A DNA stretch of 64,000 nucleotides from Dioszegia crocea (taxonomy: Eukaryota > Basidiomycota > Tremellomycetes > Tremellales > Bulleribasidiaceae), in assembly GCA_001600615.1 (NCBI GenBank), contig BCKK01000005.1, positions 248,001 to 312,000 on the forward strand. Reading direction: 5' to 3'. A program made the position numbers and the translations under genes. Below are positions 44,221-55,175 of this stretch, piece after piece (the first letter of the stretch is position 1; every line of letters begins with the position of its first letter). The notes under the pieces are model-generated. The model worked only from the letters and a program-made list of their open reading frames with translations, searched no databases and was not told where the DNA came from.

Positions 44221-44733
44221 AGCTAGCTGGTGGCGATTCTCGGATCCCCGGCCAACGCGCCGCAAATGCCGGCTCGAGGACGCTTCTATTCAGCAGGATA
44301 TCCGATGACCCGGTTACAGGGAGAGAAGAAGAGGATGTATCGAGCAATTGGCACGTCATAACATGTGACTTGCCTTACACTTGCAGCTTCTCCGCTTCTA
44401 TTTGGAAGGGCCAAGGGCCTTAGCCTGGAGTTTGCTTCTCCAGGATATCGAAGGGCAACTTGGGCAAGTCGCTTCTCGCCTTCGACCTATAGTTCTGAGC
44501 CCTCTGGGCAAATCTCGTTGAGTTCTCGCGAGTAGTTGAGTCACTGTGGCCTTCACACGAACTTAGCTCATGATTCCAGAATCGCAATCGAAACATGTCT
44601 GTGACGGCCCAAGATCTAGCGCAGCTGTCGGGCACTAGATCTTTTAACCTTTAAACCATAACTAGCTTATGCATGACAAAACCTACACAGATCTCCTTGA
44701 AGAAGCTAGACTCGAAATCCAAGCTATAGACAT
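44221..44733. other. Intergenic region between the hAT-like element and gene C
   Basis: About 510 bp downstream of cysteine-knuckle gene C. It contains a 9-bp perfect inverted repeat (AAGATCTAG at 44611-44619, CTAGATCTT at 44635-44643) with a 15-nt loop, about 90 bp past the gene C stop codon. No gene seen. Confidence 0.45.
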
Positions 44734-45480
44734 CTAGTTCCAACCTGCGCAAACGCAGTCGGCCCGGAGGCAGCTGCACAGGTAGCAACCACTCTGGGCA
44801 ACGAGACCCCTGCCATCAGCAGCGAACCTGCCCGTAGGTTGGTTGCTGATGCCGCTGCCCCCACCGCTCCCGCCGGCCTGCGCGATTGTTTGGCCTTGAC
44901 GTCGACGGTCTGCACTGCTCCCCATCGAGAGCTGTCCAAAGCCAGAACTGAGCCCAGAGGATCGCGGGTCGTTCGCATAGAATCTGCCGGTTGATGGCTG
45001 ACCTCGACCATCTGAGCTGTAATTCGCATACCGGTCGTCGCGTGAGGGGTAGAAACCGATCTGCGGGAGCTGCACACCGTCTTCGGGGTCGAGGTGGTAC
45101 CGCCCGTCAGAGCGGGGATCAGCGGGAGCAGATGGAGAGTATGGCTCGCGTTCATGGTGGCGGTGAGCACGACGCGAACGATCTTTGGATTCGCGGTGAT
45201 CACCTTTGGATGAGGATTTGGTGTCGCGACGCTTCTTCGATCTCTTCTTGATGGGCGCGACGTCAGAGTCTTGATCGCTCGCTTCGCGGTGCTCCACTCC
45301 CGAGCGAGAGCGGTGTGAGCGGCGTTCGGGAGCATTGGAAGGCTGTTTCGAGTCACGTCGATGAGAGCGGGATGAGCTACCCTTCTTGTTGGACTTCTTG
45401 ATCTCGGGGACTGTGTCTTCGCCGCTGGGATCAAACTCGTCCGAAGTGTCGGCGAGGGTGGAGTCGTCAATGTCGCTCAT
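44734..45480 (-). CDS. Cysteine-knuckle cluster protein C (248 residues)
   Basis: A single-exon frame. The first third is acidic then strongly basic with nuclear-signal-like stretches (KKSNKKGSSSRSHRR, KKRSKKRRDTKSSSKG). The middle is Arg/Ser/Tyr/Gly-rich (RDDRYANYSSDGRG). The C-terminus is SGCYLCSCLRADCVCAGWN, in which CSCLRADC fits C-x-C-x4-C with two further cysteines. The trailing helix of the other members is missing, so this copy ends right after the knuckle. A second same-strand frame (44724-45470) is open over nearly the whole length; the chosen frame is favoured by its knuckle and composition. Confidence 0.6.
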   Translation of the reverse strand: MSDIDDSTLADTSDEFDPSGEDTVPEIKKSNKKGSSSRSHRRDSKQPSNAPERRSHRSRSGVEHREASDQDSDVAPIKKRSKKRRDTKSSSKGDHRESKDRSRRAHRHHEREPYSPSAPADPRSDGRYHLDPEDGVQLPQIGFYPSRDDRYANYSSDGRGQPSTGRFYANDPRSSGLSSGFGQLSMGSSADRRRQGQTIAQAGGSGGGSGISNQPTGRFAADGRGLVAQSGCYLCSCLRADCVCAGWN

Positions 45481-46153
45481 GATGGGGATTGATGATTGAG
45501 GTGAGTGTGAGAAGATGTGCGATATATCTGGGGAAACGCTGATCAGCTTATATCCTGCTGATCCTGCCCGTTCCTCCTTCCCGATCCTTACATTGATGAC
45601 CCATCAGTGATGCTATGACGCGTTCGAACCCTCTACACAGAGCTGGTTCTCCTGATTCTCCTGGTTCTCCTGATTCTCCTGATTCTCCTGATTCCTGACT
45701 TCTGTTACTACACAAGGGGCACCGATATGCGACGCGTGTCGACCTGGCACTAGACGCGCTTCTCCGAGATCTCCGTGGAGCGTAGGGATAAAGGATGTGT
45801 GGGCGGAAAGTGACCGAGTGTCCGAGTGTGTCGATGACTCGATATTGTGATGTTATGTGTGAGATAGACAGCGTTTCAGCATGTGAGCGGATCAAGGGGG
45901 TAAGCTGAAAGGATGAAATCAGTGACGAAACGGCTGGACATCGCTAGCGTTCAGAAGCGCCCTCCTATTGATTTTTGCTGCTCAAGGCTGAGGCCTGCCT
46001 TCAACCTTGAGCTAGGGAAGCTACGTCAGTACCGAGAAGCTCGGCGATGGCTAGTGCTAGGGTCAAGTAAGAGAGACCAAGGTGCATAAGATATGACACA
46101 CAGATACAAAGGGGTAAGAAGTGAACAATCCATATTAGCCTGGAAGCTAGCGC
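45481..46153. other. Intergenic region between cysteine-knuckle genes C and D
   Basis: About 670 bp. It holds a 9-bp minisatellite at 45643-45696 and a 115-codon minus-strand frame (45548-45895) that reads CPLC before the repeat. That frame has no other support. Confidence 0.4.
45643..45696. repeat. 9-bp minisatellite, six units
   Basis: Units CTGGTTCTC/CTGATTCTC alternate six times, the last one imperfect. On the minus strand a frame through it would read repeated Glu-Ser-Gly. Confidence 0.85.
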
Positions 46154-46822
46154 TCATGAATGATCGGCAGTGCGCGCGCGCGAGGGATACATTCGCTGGA
46201 CACCGGCATTGTGATCATTCGCTGCTTTCGTCCAGTACAAATGAGATCGGATAGTCTCATTGACCACTGCGAGATCTGCGAGACTTGTTACCCCGACGCG
46301 GAGCTCCGGGTAATCGCAGGTCTCCACCCCACATTCGCAGGCCGGCACGATGCCTGAGGTCTCCGGAAGCTGTGAAGTAAGGGAGGGATCGTGTTGGGAG
46401 TAAGAGGGAGGGGCTTCGAGGGGAGTCTCGATGTTGGCATTTCCTCCGGTGTAGGCTGGGTCTGGAGATTGTGGTTGATCAGTATGGTAGGAAGTATCTT
46501 GAGAGTTGCGGAAGTCGCCTGACCCGGTGTGTTGGCCATATGAGTCAGGGCGTTCTTGGGGTGCAGCCGGGACATCGTAGCTGTGATTGTTGGGGAGAGG
46601 TCGGCCGTAAATATCGCAGAGTACCTGCTGACTCTGATCAGGAAGTCCAGCGAAGGGCGAAGCCGAGTCGAATTGGGGACGGTATGGGTTGCCGCTGTAG
46701 CTGGAATAGTGGCGGGGTGTATATCCTTGCCTCGAGGTGTAGGAGCCTGGAGGAGGACCATTTCGGTAAGGATTACCGCCTTGACTGTCACGAGAAGGGT
46801 ATCGATCGGGCATGATGGGCAA
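46154..46822 (-). CDS. Cysteine-knuckle cluster protein D (222 residues)
   Basis: A single-exon frame. About 160 disordered residues rich in Tyr, Ser, Pro, Gly and Gln (SSYSGNPYRPQFDS, RPDSYGQHTGSGD) precede VPACECGVETCDYPELRVG. A predicted helix then holds Trp and Tyr (AVVNETIRSHLYWTKAANDH). The knuckle is C-x-C-x4-C, as in protein A, and the aromatic helix at the same distance matches A and B in layout. Its body composition is closest to protein B. Function unknown. Confidence 0.65.
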   Translation of the reverse strand: MPIMPDRYPSRDSQGGNPYRNGPPPGSYTSRQGYTPRHYSSYSGNPYRPQFDSASPFAGLPDQSQQVLCDIYGRPLPNNHSYDVPAAPQERPDSYGQHTGSGDFRNSQDTSYHTDQPQSPDPAYTGGNANIETPLEAPPSYSQHDPSLTSQLPETSGIVPACECGVETCDYPELRVGVTSLADLAVVNETIRSHLYWTKAANDHNAGVQRMYPSRARTADHS

Positions 46823-47653
46823 AGTAGGCGGGAGTATGGATAAACGGGCAGCTAATTGGATTGGTGTTGGTCAGGACGATAGTATGTGTTTGTGCGCCCT
46901 GCAGATAGGATCGGAACGCAAACTTGTCTCCTTAGTGAACCTTTCGATATAAGAACTCATCGTCTCAGACTTTGTCAGGGGGTCAGTCTTATCCTACTGC
47001 GCGCGTGTGTGAGCTGTTGCAGACCTTTCATGTAAAGGGAGACAAAGGTGCGAAACTTGGAAACCTGGGTGGTCACACTAGCACATTGTCTCGACGTGGC
47101 CATGTTCGGGTCCGGGTACGTACTGAATCTGACACCAGGGCTATCAGAATCGCTCGACTGTTGGAGTGATCGTGTAGGTTTGACGGCAGGATGAGCCGCC
47201 ACTTTCATTCGCCACCCGGCAAGCGCCACTTTTTGCCGGCGGCATGAGCATGGAGACCCCATAGTATACCCTGAATCGACCGTGGGAAAGGTAACCTTAA
47301 ATCACCCTTACATGACGTGGGGCCAATTTCCTCCATCTACTCACTCCGCATCAGCTCTCATCTCCTCAATCATACTCGAGCTTTAAAAGGATAGGTAAGT
47401 GCACAGCCCTCTCACAGTCTTGAAGCGTCCATGGAACGAGTCCAAGGGGGTCCGTCCGGGGTGACCGGGCTGATCGCGGGGAAAAGGAGGGTGGGGGTGT
47501 GCCCTACTTTGTCTTGTATGTCCGTTGGAAGGAATATTCTTCGTCGACCCTTATTCCTCGCTTCGCCCGTCTCTACTTCTCTTCTCTACCCCAATCAAGC
47601 CTCCATATTCAACATCACCTACCCGTTCGCCCTCCCCAGCCACAATAGCTAAC
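46823..47653. promoter_or_regulatory. Upstream region of the hexokinase gene, possible 5' UTR intron
   Basis: About 830 bp. A strong donor AG|GTAAGT sits at 47395 and CT-rich sequence ending in CCCCAG or AATAG lies just before the ATG at 47654, so a leader intron of about 230-250 nt is plausible. The left half is the divergent promoter of cysteine-knuckle gene D. Confidence 0.45.
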
Positions 47654-50296
47654 ATGGCGCAGACAACCCATCAACTTCCCCCATCCCTATTCCCCATTCC
47701 AGAAATTACAATGACCCCTTCCCTTCCACCCCTCAACACCGCCACTCCGCCAGCTGGTACTCCGCCTTCTGCTCCTCAGTCCGGCGCCCAAACTCCCGGC
47801 ACTCTTGCTGAGCGAGTGGCAGCCCTCGAGCTTTCTTCGTCCCCTATTCCATCCCCCAGCGGAGCCAGCATTCAGCGCTCGGCCTCTCCTGGTGGAACCC
47901 AGGTTTTGGACAATGGGACCAACATCGGAAGTGTTTCTGGCCGGAAGGCGAGCTTTGGAGGTGGGAGTGTCTTGAAGGAGTCGTTCAGTATGGAGAGGAG
48001 GGGCAGTCAGGAGGTTGGCGGTGGACGAAGGCCCAGTAGGCGCGGAAGTGGGGTTACGGTCACTCCTCAGGGTGCTCAGGTGGTTTATCACACCAGGACT
48101 GATGTGAGTTGCCTGACCTTTTTTCATTGATTGGAGAAGAACCGTAACTGACTAATCAGGAGGATCGAGAGTTCCCTCACGCCGAGAAGAAGACCATTGC
48201 GGACTTGTTGAGGAAGTACGAATCCCTCCTTACTCTCACGCCTCAGCGAATGAGGATGATCGTGCATGCGATTGAAGAGACGCTGGACAAGGGTCTGCAG
48301 AAGGACGGGCAGATTGTGCCGATGAGTAAGCTATCTCTTTAGCATTTCCTGTGCTCGCGGAGTTTGGCTGACGTGACAGTTCCCACTTTCGTCTTCGGAG
48401 TCAGTTATCCGCCGCTCTACTGTGACTGTCTAGCTGACGATACTAGTGGCCCACCGGTGAAGAAGTCGGTGAATACCTCGCTTTAGACTTGGGAGGAACC
48501 AACCTCCGAGTTTGTCTTGTCGACCTGCAGGGTCATGGGAAGTTTGAGGTCACTCAGACTAAGTATAGGTTGACGGAGGAGCAGAAGCAGGAGGATGGGC
48601 AGAAATTGTGAGCTCAATGTTCCCTCACGATACACATTTGAGGTGTGAACACAAGCTGATAGTTCCAGGCTCGATTTCTGCGCTGAATGCTTGGATAACT
48701 TCATCACCAACACTTTAGGCCGGACGGAGAATGACCCACCTTTGCCTCTTGGTTTCACTGTAAGCTACCTCCAAAAGTCAAGGGTCTCTGCGGTTCTTAG
48801 CTGATCTTGATAGTTCTCCTACCCTTGCTCGTAAGTCAGGCTATGAATTCCTCAGAGAAGGTCACAAGCTGACAACATCAGTCAATTGCGGATCGACCAC
48901 GGAGGTAAGCTTCAGCATACATCGCATTGGTCGTGAGCATCAGCTAACTTCCGCAGAACTCATTCGTTGGACCAAAGGTTTCGGTGCACCCAATATCGAG
49001 GGCCACGACGTTGCGGCCATGTTTGCATCTTCGCTGAAACGTTTGGTAAGTCTACTTCAGCTACTTCGAGCTAGACTGATCCATGAGCCTCGTGACATAG
49101 CTGATACAGCCAGAATGTCAACGCAGAACTCTTGGCTTTGATTAACGACACAACCGGTACACTCATCGCGTCAAACTATGTCGACCCCAACACCAAGATT
49201 GCCGTCATTTTCGGGACTGGGTGTAATGCTGCTTACATGGAGACTGCGGGTAATATCCCCAAGATGGCCAGTGTGGGATTGAGCGCTGAGCAGGGCATGG
49301 CAATTAACGTGAGTCTCCATTCGTGAGCATGTGTCTCAGCTAGCTCATACCCTTTCATACGAAATCAAGCTGATACTTTGTAGTGTGAATGGGGAGCATT
49401 TGACTCTTTCGACCACCAGCACCTTCGTGAGCTAGACTCTGCCCTCTCTGAACTTGAGTCAAGCTGATATCGTAGCCCGTACCAAGTACGACATCATCAT
49501 TGATGAATCTTCCAACAAGCCTGGAGAACAGGTCAGTTTCGCGCCTTCCGCCTTTTCGGAGCAGACAAGCTGATACTTCCAGTCTTTCGAAAAGATGATT
49601 GCCGGTCTTTACCTAGGCGAAGTCTTCCGATTGATCTTGTGTGAATTGATCGACAGCGGAGACCTCTTCTTGGGTCAAAACACATACAAGCTTGAAAAGG
49701 CTTATGCGTTCGATACCGCCTTTTTGAGTTTGATGGAGAGGTCAGTTTCTGGGCTCTCAAGGTGTCTGTACTAGTGGAGCGTCGAAAAGCTGACGAGCCA
49801 GTGATCCAACAGACGAACTCCTCACTGTCGTCGGTATCTTCTCCCACTTCTTCGGTATTGAAACTACCGATGAAGAGCGGCAATTCTTCCGTCAGCTCGC
49901 CGTATTGATTGGGACCCGTGCAGCCCGATTGAGCGCATGTGGTATTGCGGCTATTGTCAGCAAGAAGGGATACCTCGAGAAGGGATGTGCGGTCGGTGCC
50001 GATGGTAGTTTGTACAATGTAAGTTTGGGCGCGGGGGAGTGGGAGAAGAGTGGAGGCTGATCTTGATTAGAAATACCCAAACTTCGCAAACAGAGTTCAT
50101 GCCGCCCTTGTGGATATCTTTGGTGAGAAGGGGAAGAAGATTGTTACGCATCATGCGGAGGATGGATCGGGAGTTGGAAGTGCCATCATTGCTGGTAAGT
50201 TTGCTTTTCCCCCACTCTAGGACTTTAGGCGGAGGCTGATATCGTCTAGCTATGACCAAAGCGAGGAAAGAAAAGGGTTTCTACGTGGATTACTAG
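47654..50296 (+). CDS. HXK: Hexokinase with a 150-residue N-terminal extension
   Basis: Fifteen exons (47654-48103, 48160-48325, 48380-48399, 48447-48607, 48669-48759, 48814-48830, 48882-48904, 48957-49045, 49114-49308, 49384-49426, 49476-49531, 49583-49740, 49802-50018, 50071-50194, 50250-50296) encode 618 residues. The ATP site LALDLGGTNLRVCLVDLQG, the sugar-binding SYPCSQ and WTKGFGAPNIEGHDV, the catalytic LINDTTGTLIAS, and IFGTGCNAAY and DGSGVGSAI define a fungal hexokinase that phosphorylates glucose and fructose. Standard enzymes are about 480-500 residues. The extra Ser/Gly/Pro-rich leader, one exon with an RRPSRRGS basophilic-kinase-like site, is unusual and could be regulatory. Exons as short as 17, 20 and 23 nt occur. 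Confidence 0.95.
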
Positions 50297-50682
50297 GCGA
50301 TAAGGGTCGCTGAAGAGGGGTTACGACCAGGGAAGAAGAGATCAGAAATTTATGGATTGGGATGTACATATCTGCTTTGCTCCGGATTGAAGCTGGGGGA
50401 CTGAGCAGGTGTACATCGCTGGGCGGTGGAGATAGATCTGGCGTCAAGTCTATGCAATTGAGTGCCTGGACCAGTTTCCGATGAAAGCGGGATGAAGAGA
50501 AGAGATAAGATTTATTTACGGCCGTAATTCCCTTCTCGCCTCAGGCCTCTACCTTTGTCTTCCCATCATCCTTCTTATATACTTTTGACCGTCCTGTACC
50601 TTATCCGACTCTCTGCTCATCCCACAACATCTTCTCCGCGCTGAGCGCTGAGCTGTCTCCTGAACAAAAGACAGCATAAAAA
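50297..50682. other. Intergenic region upstream of the CaMKK-like kinase
   Basis: About 385 bp between same-strand genes. An A-rich stretch precedes the ATG at 50683. Nothing else recognised. Confidence 0.4.
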
Positions 50683-53600
50683 ATGGTCGACTCTGGCACT
50701 AGCAGCGGCTCCCCTCCTACAATTTCCACATCCCCTTCGTCTAGCGGACTCGACCTTACTTCTTCACCTACAGAAACCAGCACATCCACCTCTTCTACAA
50801 TCTCAGCAACCTCCGATCAGACTGAACGACCCCGGCGGTCAACATCTCCTACACCTACTCGCGAAATCCCCATACCGGGCCCTAGCAAGCCAAAAGCTTC
50901 TCGTCCCTCTTTGTTGTGTCCGCCCGCAACTATTATATCACCTCCATCACCTATTGAGCCTTCCTCCGCCACATTACCCATCCAACCTTATCCGGATACT
51001 CCTACAGAAGAGCCAGAATCTTCTACTCCCCTCTCTTCTTCCCCCTCAGGAGACAATCAGATCAGTCAAGGATGGTCGACACCCCCTCCGAAACCTCCGG
51101 TCAGACGCCAGACCCATACTCCTCAGCCTGAAGGCTCTCCACGGCCTATAGCAGCTACAAGTCTTTCCCTACCTCCTCGATTCATTTCGCCGTCTTCGCA
51201 GCATTCCCCATTGCCCGCCTCCTCCCCCGGTACCGAGAATCTTACATTCCCAGGCCATCGTCGAGATTCATTAGCAGTACCTTCTACAACGTCCCCGCCG
51301 GCCGATATGAATGATGAGCCATTCTTTGCGAATTCACCCATGTCTTCGCCTGGTCTAGGCGCAGGAGGGATAGGGATGGGTTTCCCACCGGCACCATCAT
51401 CCCCGCATGCTTATCCGAAGCGGATCGGACATCGGAGAGAGAGCTCGACGCATCGGGTGAAGGAAACGCCGAATGGCTTGCAGAGGAGTACGGAGGATGG
51501 TGAGGTTATGGTCAATCAGTATAGGATAGGGAAAGGGTTGGGGAAGGGAGGGTTTGCGAAGGTTGAGTTGGCGGTGGATGTGGGTACGGGAAAGGAATAT
51601 GTGAGTTGAGGCTGTGTCTCGGGTCAAGCAGTGTGGACAGACATCTTTGGAGGTGCCTGTTGAGGGTATCTGGCTAGTCTGGGCCGGACGGGAATGTGAA
51701 ATACCCCCATGGCCTGGCATGGACGGGATGGCAACGATATCCCAGAACGACCAAGAAGTGTCCAAGAATCCCGCTGACTCCACAGGCCATCAAAGAGTTC
51801 TCTCAATCCCGACTACATACCCAATCGCTACAAGAGAAACAGCGTCTAGCATCTAGGGGTCGTCTCCGAGGTAGAGGACGAGGGAGGGGTGGGCGTCCAG
51901 TTCCAGAAAGACGATGCAGCATGACGGCTAGTGAAGGGGAGGATGACGATGATGATGATGTCGAGACGGCGGGTAAGGTGAAGAGTGTGGGTAAAGGGGG
52001 CAAAGTACGGAGAGCGAGGGCGATTAGTGAGCCTGATGAAGGTGATCCATTGGGTTTGATACGGAGAGAAATCGCCGTGATGAAGAAGTTGGAGTGAGTT
52101 TTCTCGCCTATACTTTAGCGTCAAGGATCAAGCTGATGAGATAGTCATCCAAATGTGAACCGAGCAACCTTTGACACTGGTATGACTTCAGCTGACGGAT
52201 CAGATTGTACTGCTATACGAAGCCATCTCAGTGCCCAATGCCGACGCCTTATTCCTGGTCCTCGAATACCTCTCAGGCGGCGTGCTTCTCAGTGTACAAT
52301 TAGGTGGAGGTCCAACCGAACCGCCATTCAGCGTCGATCAATCCCGAGAGTATTTCAGGCAATTAATTCTGGGATTGGAATATCTCCATGCGAACGGAGT
52401 TGTGCATCGAGATGTGAGTCCCTTGGGCTTTACTAGGGCTAACTATCATAGATCAAACCTGACAATATCCTCTTATCTGAGGACCGGACAATAGTTAAAT
52501 TGTGCGATTTCGGCGTTTCGGAGATGTTCGTCGTAGAGGATTCGGATGATCGGATCAAGAAGTCTGGTGGGAGTCCTGCATTCCTCAGTCCTGAGAGTTT
52601 CACATGTGAGTTGATTCAAGCTAACTGACTCTGAATGGGTGACGAGAGATGCTGATAATTCAGCACATACGCATGAAGTACATGGGAAGCTCGTTGACAT
52701 TTGGGCCCTGGGTAAGCTAGATGTGGCATGTCGTGTTAAATCAAGCTAACACCAGGTCAGGCGTCACCCTCTATTGCATGTTTACAGGATCATTACCGTT
52801 TAATACGGAAAACCCTATCGAGCTATTTGAGATGGTGCAGAATGAAGAGTAAGTCTTAGCTGGATCATCATTCGAAGGGGTAACGACATGGCTGACGTTA
52901 TAGGCCAGTGATACCGGATGGATGGAAGGAGGACCAGAAAGAACTTGTCAGGCAAATGCTAAGAAAAGAGCCGACATTCCGGATACATCTATTCATGATC
53001 CGTGTAAGTTTTTTTAGCCACGACAAAAGAGAAGGGGAGGTGCTGATAGTCAGGAACATCCATGGGTGACTGAAGATGGGGCGAACCCCATGATTTCGCG
53101 AGATGATAATTTGTACCATGTCGGAAAAATTGTCGAGGAGCCTACGCAAGAAGAGTTGTCTTCGGCTATTGGGGCTTTACGGGGCGTCTTGTGAGTGACC
53201 ATTTTACTTCTTCATGCCACCCATTTGGCACGGAAGATACCTGGAACTCACGCTGACTATCCAGCACGGTCATTCGCGCCGTACAAAAGATGCGACGTTT
53301 AGGTCTCGCCCGTCGATCTCTAAATTCCAGTCCTCAACCCTCTCCACCCGTCCGTAATTCCACTCTTGACTCCGTCATCTCCGGAACGTCAGGATCGATG
53401 GACAGTTATGTTTCTGATATACCTACCGAAGAAACAACCATGGAGGGCGGTGATCAACGAACGGCAGATCATACGGAGGAAGAAGGCGAGACGATCGTCA
53501 AGGTGGATAGTCCCCGGGATGAAGAGGATGGAGAGGTTCAGCCTTTGAAGCTGGATGATGGGAAGTTGAAATTGCCTGCAAGGGGTGAGAGGCCCAGTTC

Positions 53601-54000
53601 GCCGAAGCAGCTTTTGGGGGAGGATGCGCCTTGGGGTGAAAGCAAGCAGACTGCTGAGGAGCACATGGGTGGTTTGAGAATATCGACCGGTGTTGACTTG
53701 GACCAAAAGGACGGGGATGGCGGAGATGTCTCGATGGTCGAATCGCCAAAAGACGATACGCCTCAACAATCTCAGCGTGAGGAGAAGGATGGGGAGGAAG
53801 AAGTGGAGATGGTGGATTCGCCCGTTGATGGGAATAATGAGGAAGAAGTCCAGATTATGGACTCGCCTACGTCCGATCATGCGCCTGTGGGAGGAGATGA
53901 TGGCGGTGCGCAGATGTTCGAATCGCCAGTGGATGAAGAGGATGTCTTGGCGGATATTCGGAAAATGAAGGGGAGACCAAGACCGAGGCCGAGGCCGTGA
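50683..54000 (+). CDS. CaMKK/SNF1-activating-type Ser/Thr kinase
   Basis: Ten exons (50683-51600, 51786-52093, 52145-52154, 52204-52413, 52452-52605, 52664-52711, 52761-52848, 52904-53003, 53054-53190, 53265-54000) encode 902 residues. A ~270-residue Ser/Pro/Thr-rich leader precedes the kinase: GKGLGKGGFAKVELA, AIKEFS (Lys ~309), a ~75-residue basic/acidic insert before the C-helix, IRREIAVMKKLDHPNIVLLY, HRDIKPDNIL, KLCDFGVSE, then GSPAFLSPESF and VDIWALGVTLYCMF. The order and GSPAFLSPE match the CaMKK/Sak1-Tos3-Elm1/Ssp1 group, which phosphorylates the activation loop of SNF1/AMPK. The tail has four SP-containing repeats (MVESP, MVDSP, IMDSP, MFESP). Exon 3 is only 10 nt. Confidence 0.92.
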
Positions 54001-54195
54001 GGTGAATGTGGATGAGGGGAGCGGATAGTTCCTGGTGGACTAGAGGTGAAATTGTGATCTTGGGAACATATATGAGCTGGGATACTCTGCGTCAGACTGT
54101 AATTTGGATCTGTAAGAAGTACATGTAATCTTGGATGGGTTTGTCTACCTTCAGGACATCTCCTTTTTCCCGCAAGAGGTTAAGTATACCTCTAC

Positions 54196-54945
54196 TTATG
54201 CGGCTTTTTGGGCTTGACCACCGGGTTGTAATGATTGGAACTCCTGTTGCAGAGCCATGATCTATAAGTCAGCTTGGGACGATATTATCCTATCAGTGAG
54301 ACGTGGAAGATAGGTGAAAGGCGAAGGATCAGAAGGTCGGGTCAGGGCGCGGGCACAAAAGCACGCGTTTATAAGAGAAGTCTGTGGTGGAAGACTCTGA
54401 ATGACATACCTCTCCTCGCTTCTTGCCCACTTTTTCTTCACTCTCCTTCAGCTGCGTCTCGACTCTTTTTCTATCTTGGTCAGCTTCAAGATTTCACATC
54501 GAAAGACACGCCCAAAAGATGGATTCCCCCCCACCCATATTCTAGCCAAATCATCAACTCACATTTCCGCCCGTATAAACTCCAAACGCTTCTCCACGTT
54601 CCCCTTCGCCTCTGCCTGATCTTGAGGCACAAGACTTGGCCCGACAAGCTTGTACACTGTGTTATGGGATTTCAGGAGTGCAAACTCTTTGAGGACGAGT
54701 TCATTTTCGGATAATTGTGAGTCGAGGCGTTGACGAGCTTCAATTACTTCTGCGAGATCTAGGAGGTCAGTTGTAGGCCTGGGGACACTATAGGTCTAGG
54801 TCAAAGAGAAGCGCTGAGATGATAGAGACTGCTTGTGGGGACACAGTGGAGCGATCTGAGGGGTTGACATACCCCTTTCGAGCTTCTGAAAAGCGGACGA
54901 TTGCTGTTGGAGCCTCACTTGGATCGCGCCTGCTTTTGGGTCCAT
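54196..54945 (-). CDS. YKE2: Prefoldin subunit 6 (beta-type)
   Basis: Four exons (54873-54945, 54563-54758, 54410-54470, 54196-54261) encode 131 residues. The pattern is two long helices joined by a hairpin: QVRLQQQSSAFQKLER, EVIEARQRLDSQLSENELVL, EFALLKSHNTVYKLVGPSLV, then KRLEFIRAEIKRVETQLKES and MALQQEF. The TVYKLVGPVLV-type hairpin is the prefoldin 6 signature. Prefoldin is a hexamer that hands nascent actin and tubulin to the CCT chaperonin. Size fits the family. Intron 3 (about 150 nt) is longer than usual for this window. Confidence 0.93.
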
Positions 54946-55175
54946 CTTGTATAGGTCTAACGTAGGATAGCGTAGTATGGAGGGGCCGCGAAGGGTAGAG
55001 GGCGGCGATAGGTACAGGCAGTCGATATATAGAGGTGGATGACAAGGTCCAAATTGTTCACAAGGTGTTGATGTTTCAGAATTTGCGAAACCTTCTTTCC
55101 TCTTTGCCTTTCGATCTTCATACATCAAGCATCAAGCATGATCACAGTACCTAGCCTCAGTCGCGTTGGCTAATT

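Noticed and set aside
45622..45640. GTTCGAACCC palindrome resembling a tRNA T-loop
   Set aside because: The surrounding bases do not fold into a cloverleaf, and it adjoins a minisatellite.
45548..45895. 115-codon minus-strand frame reading CPLC then Glu-Ser-Gly repeats, possible fifth cluster member
   Set aside because: Its spacing does not fit C-x(1-2)-C-x4-C, the cysteines are not C-terminal, and the repeat is a minisatellite.
54274..54714. 146-codon plus-strand frame
   Set aside because: It is antisense to the well-supported prefoldin 6 gene and crosses its introns.
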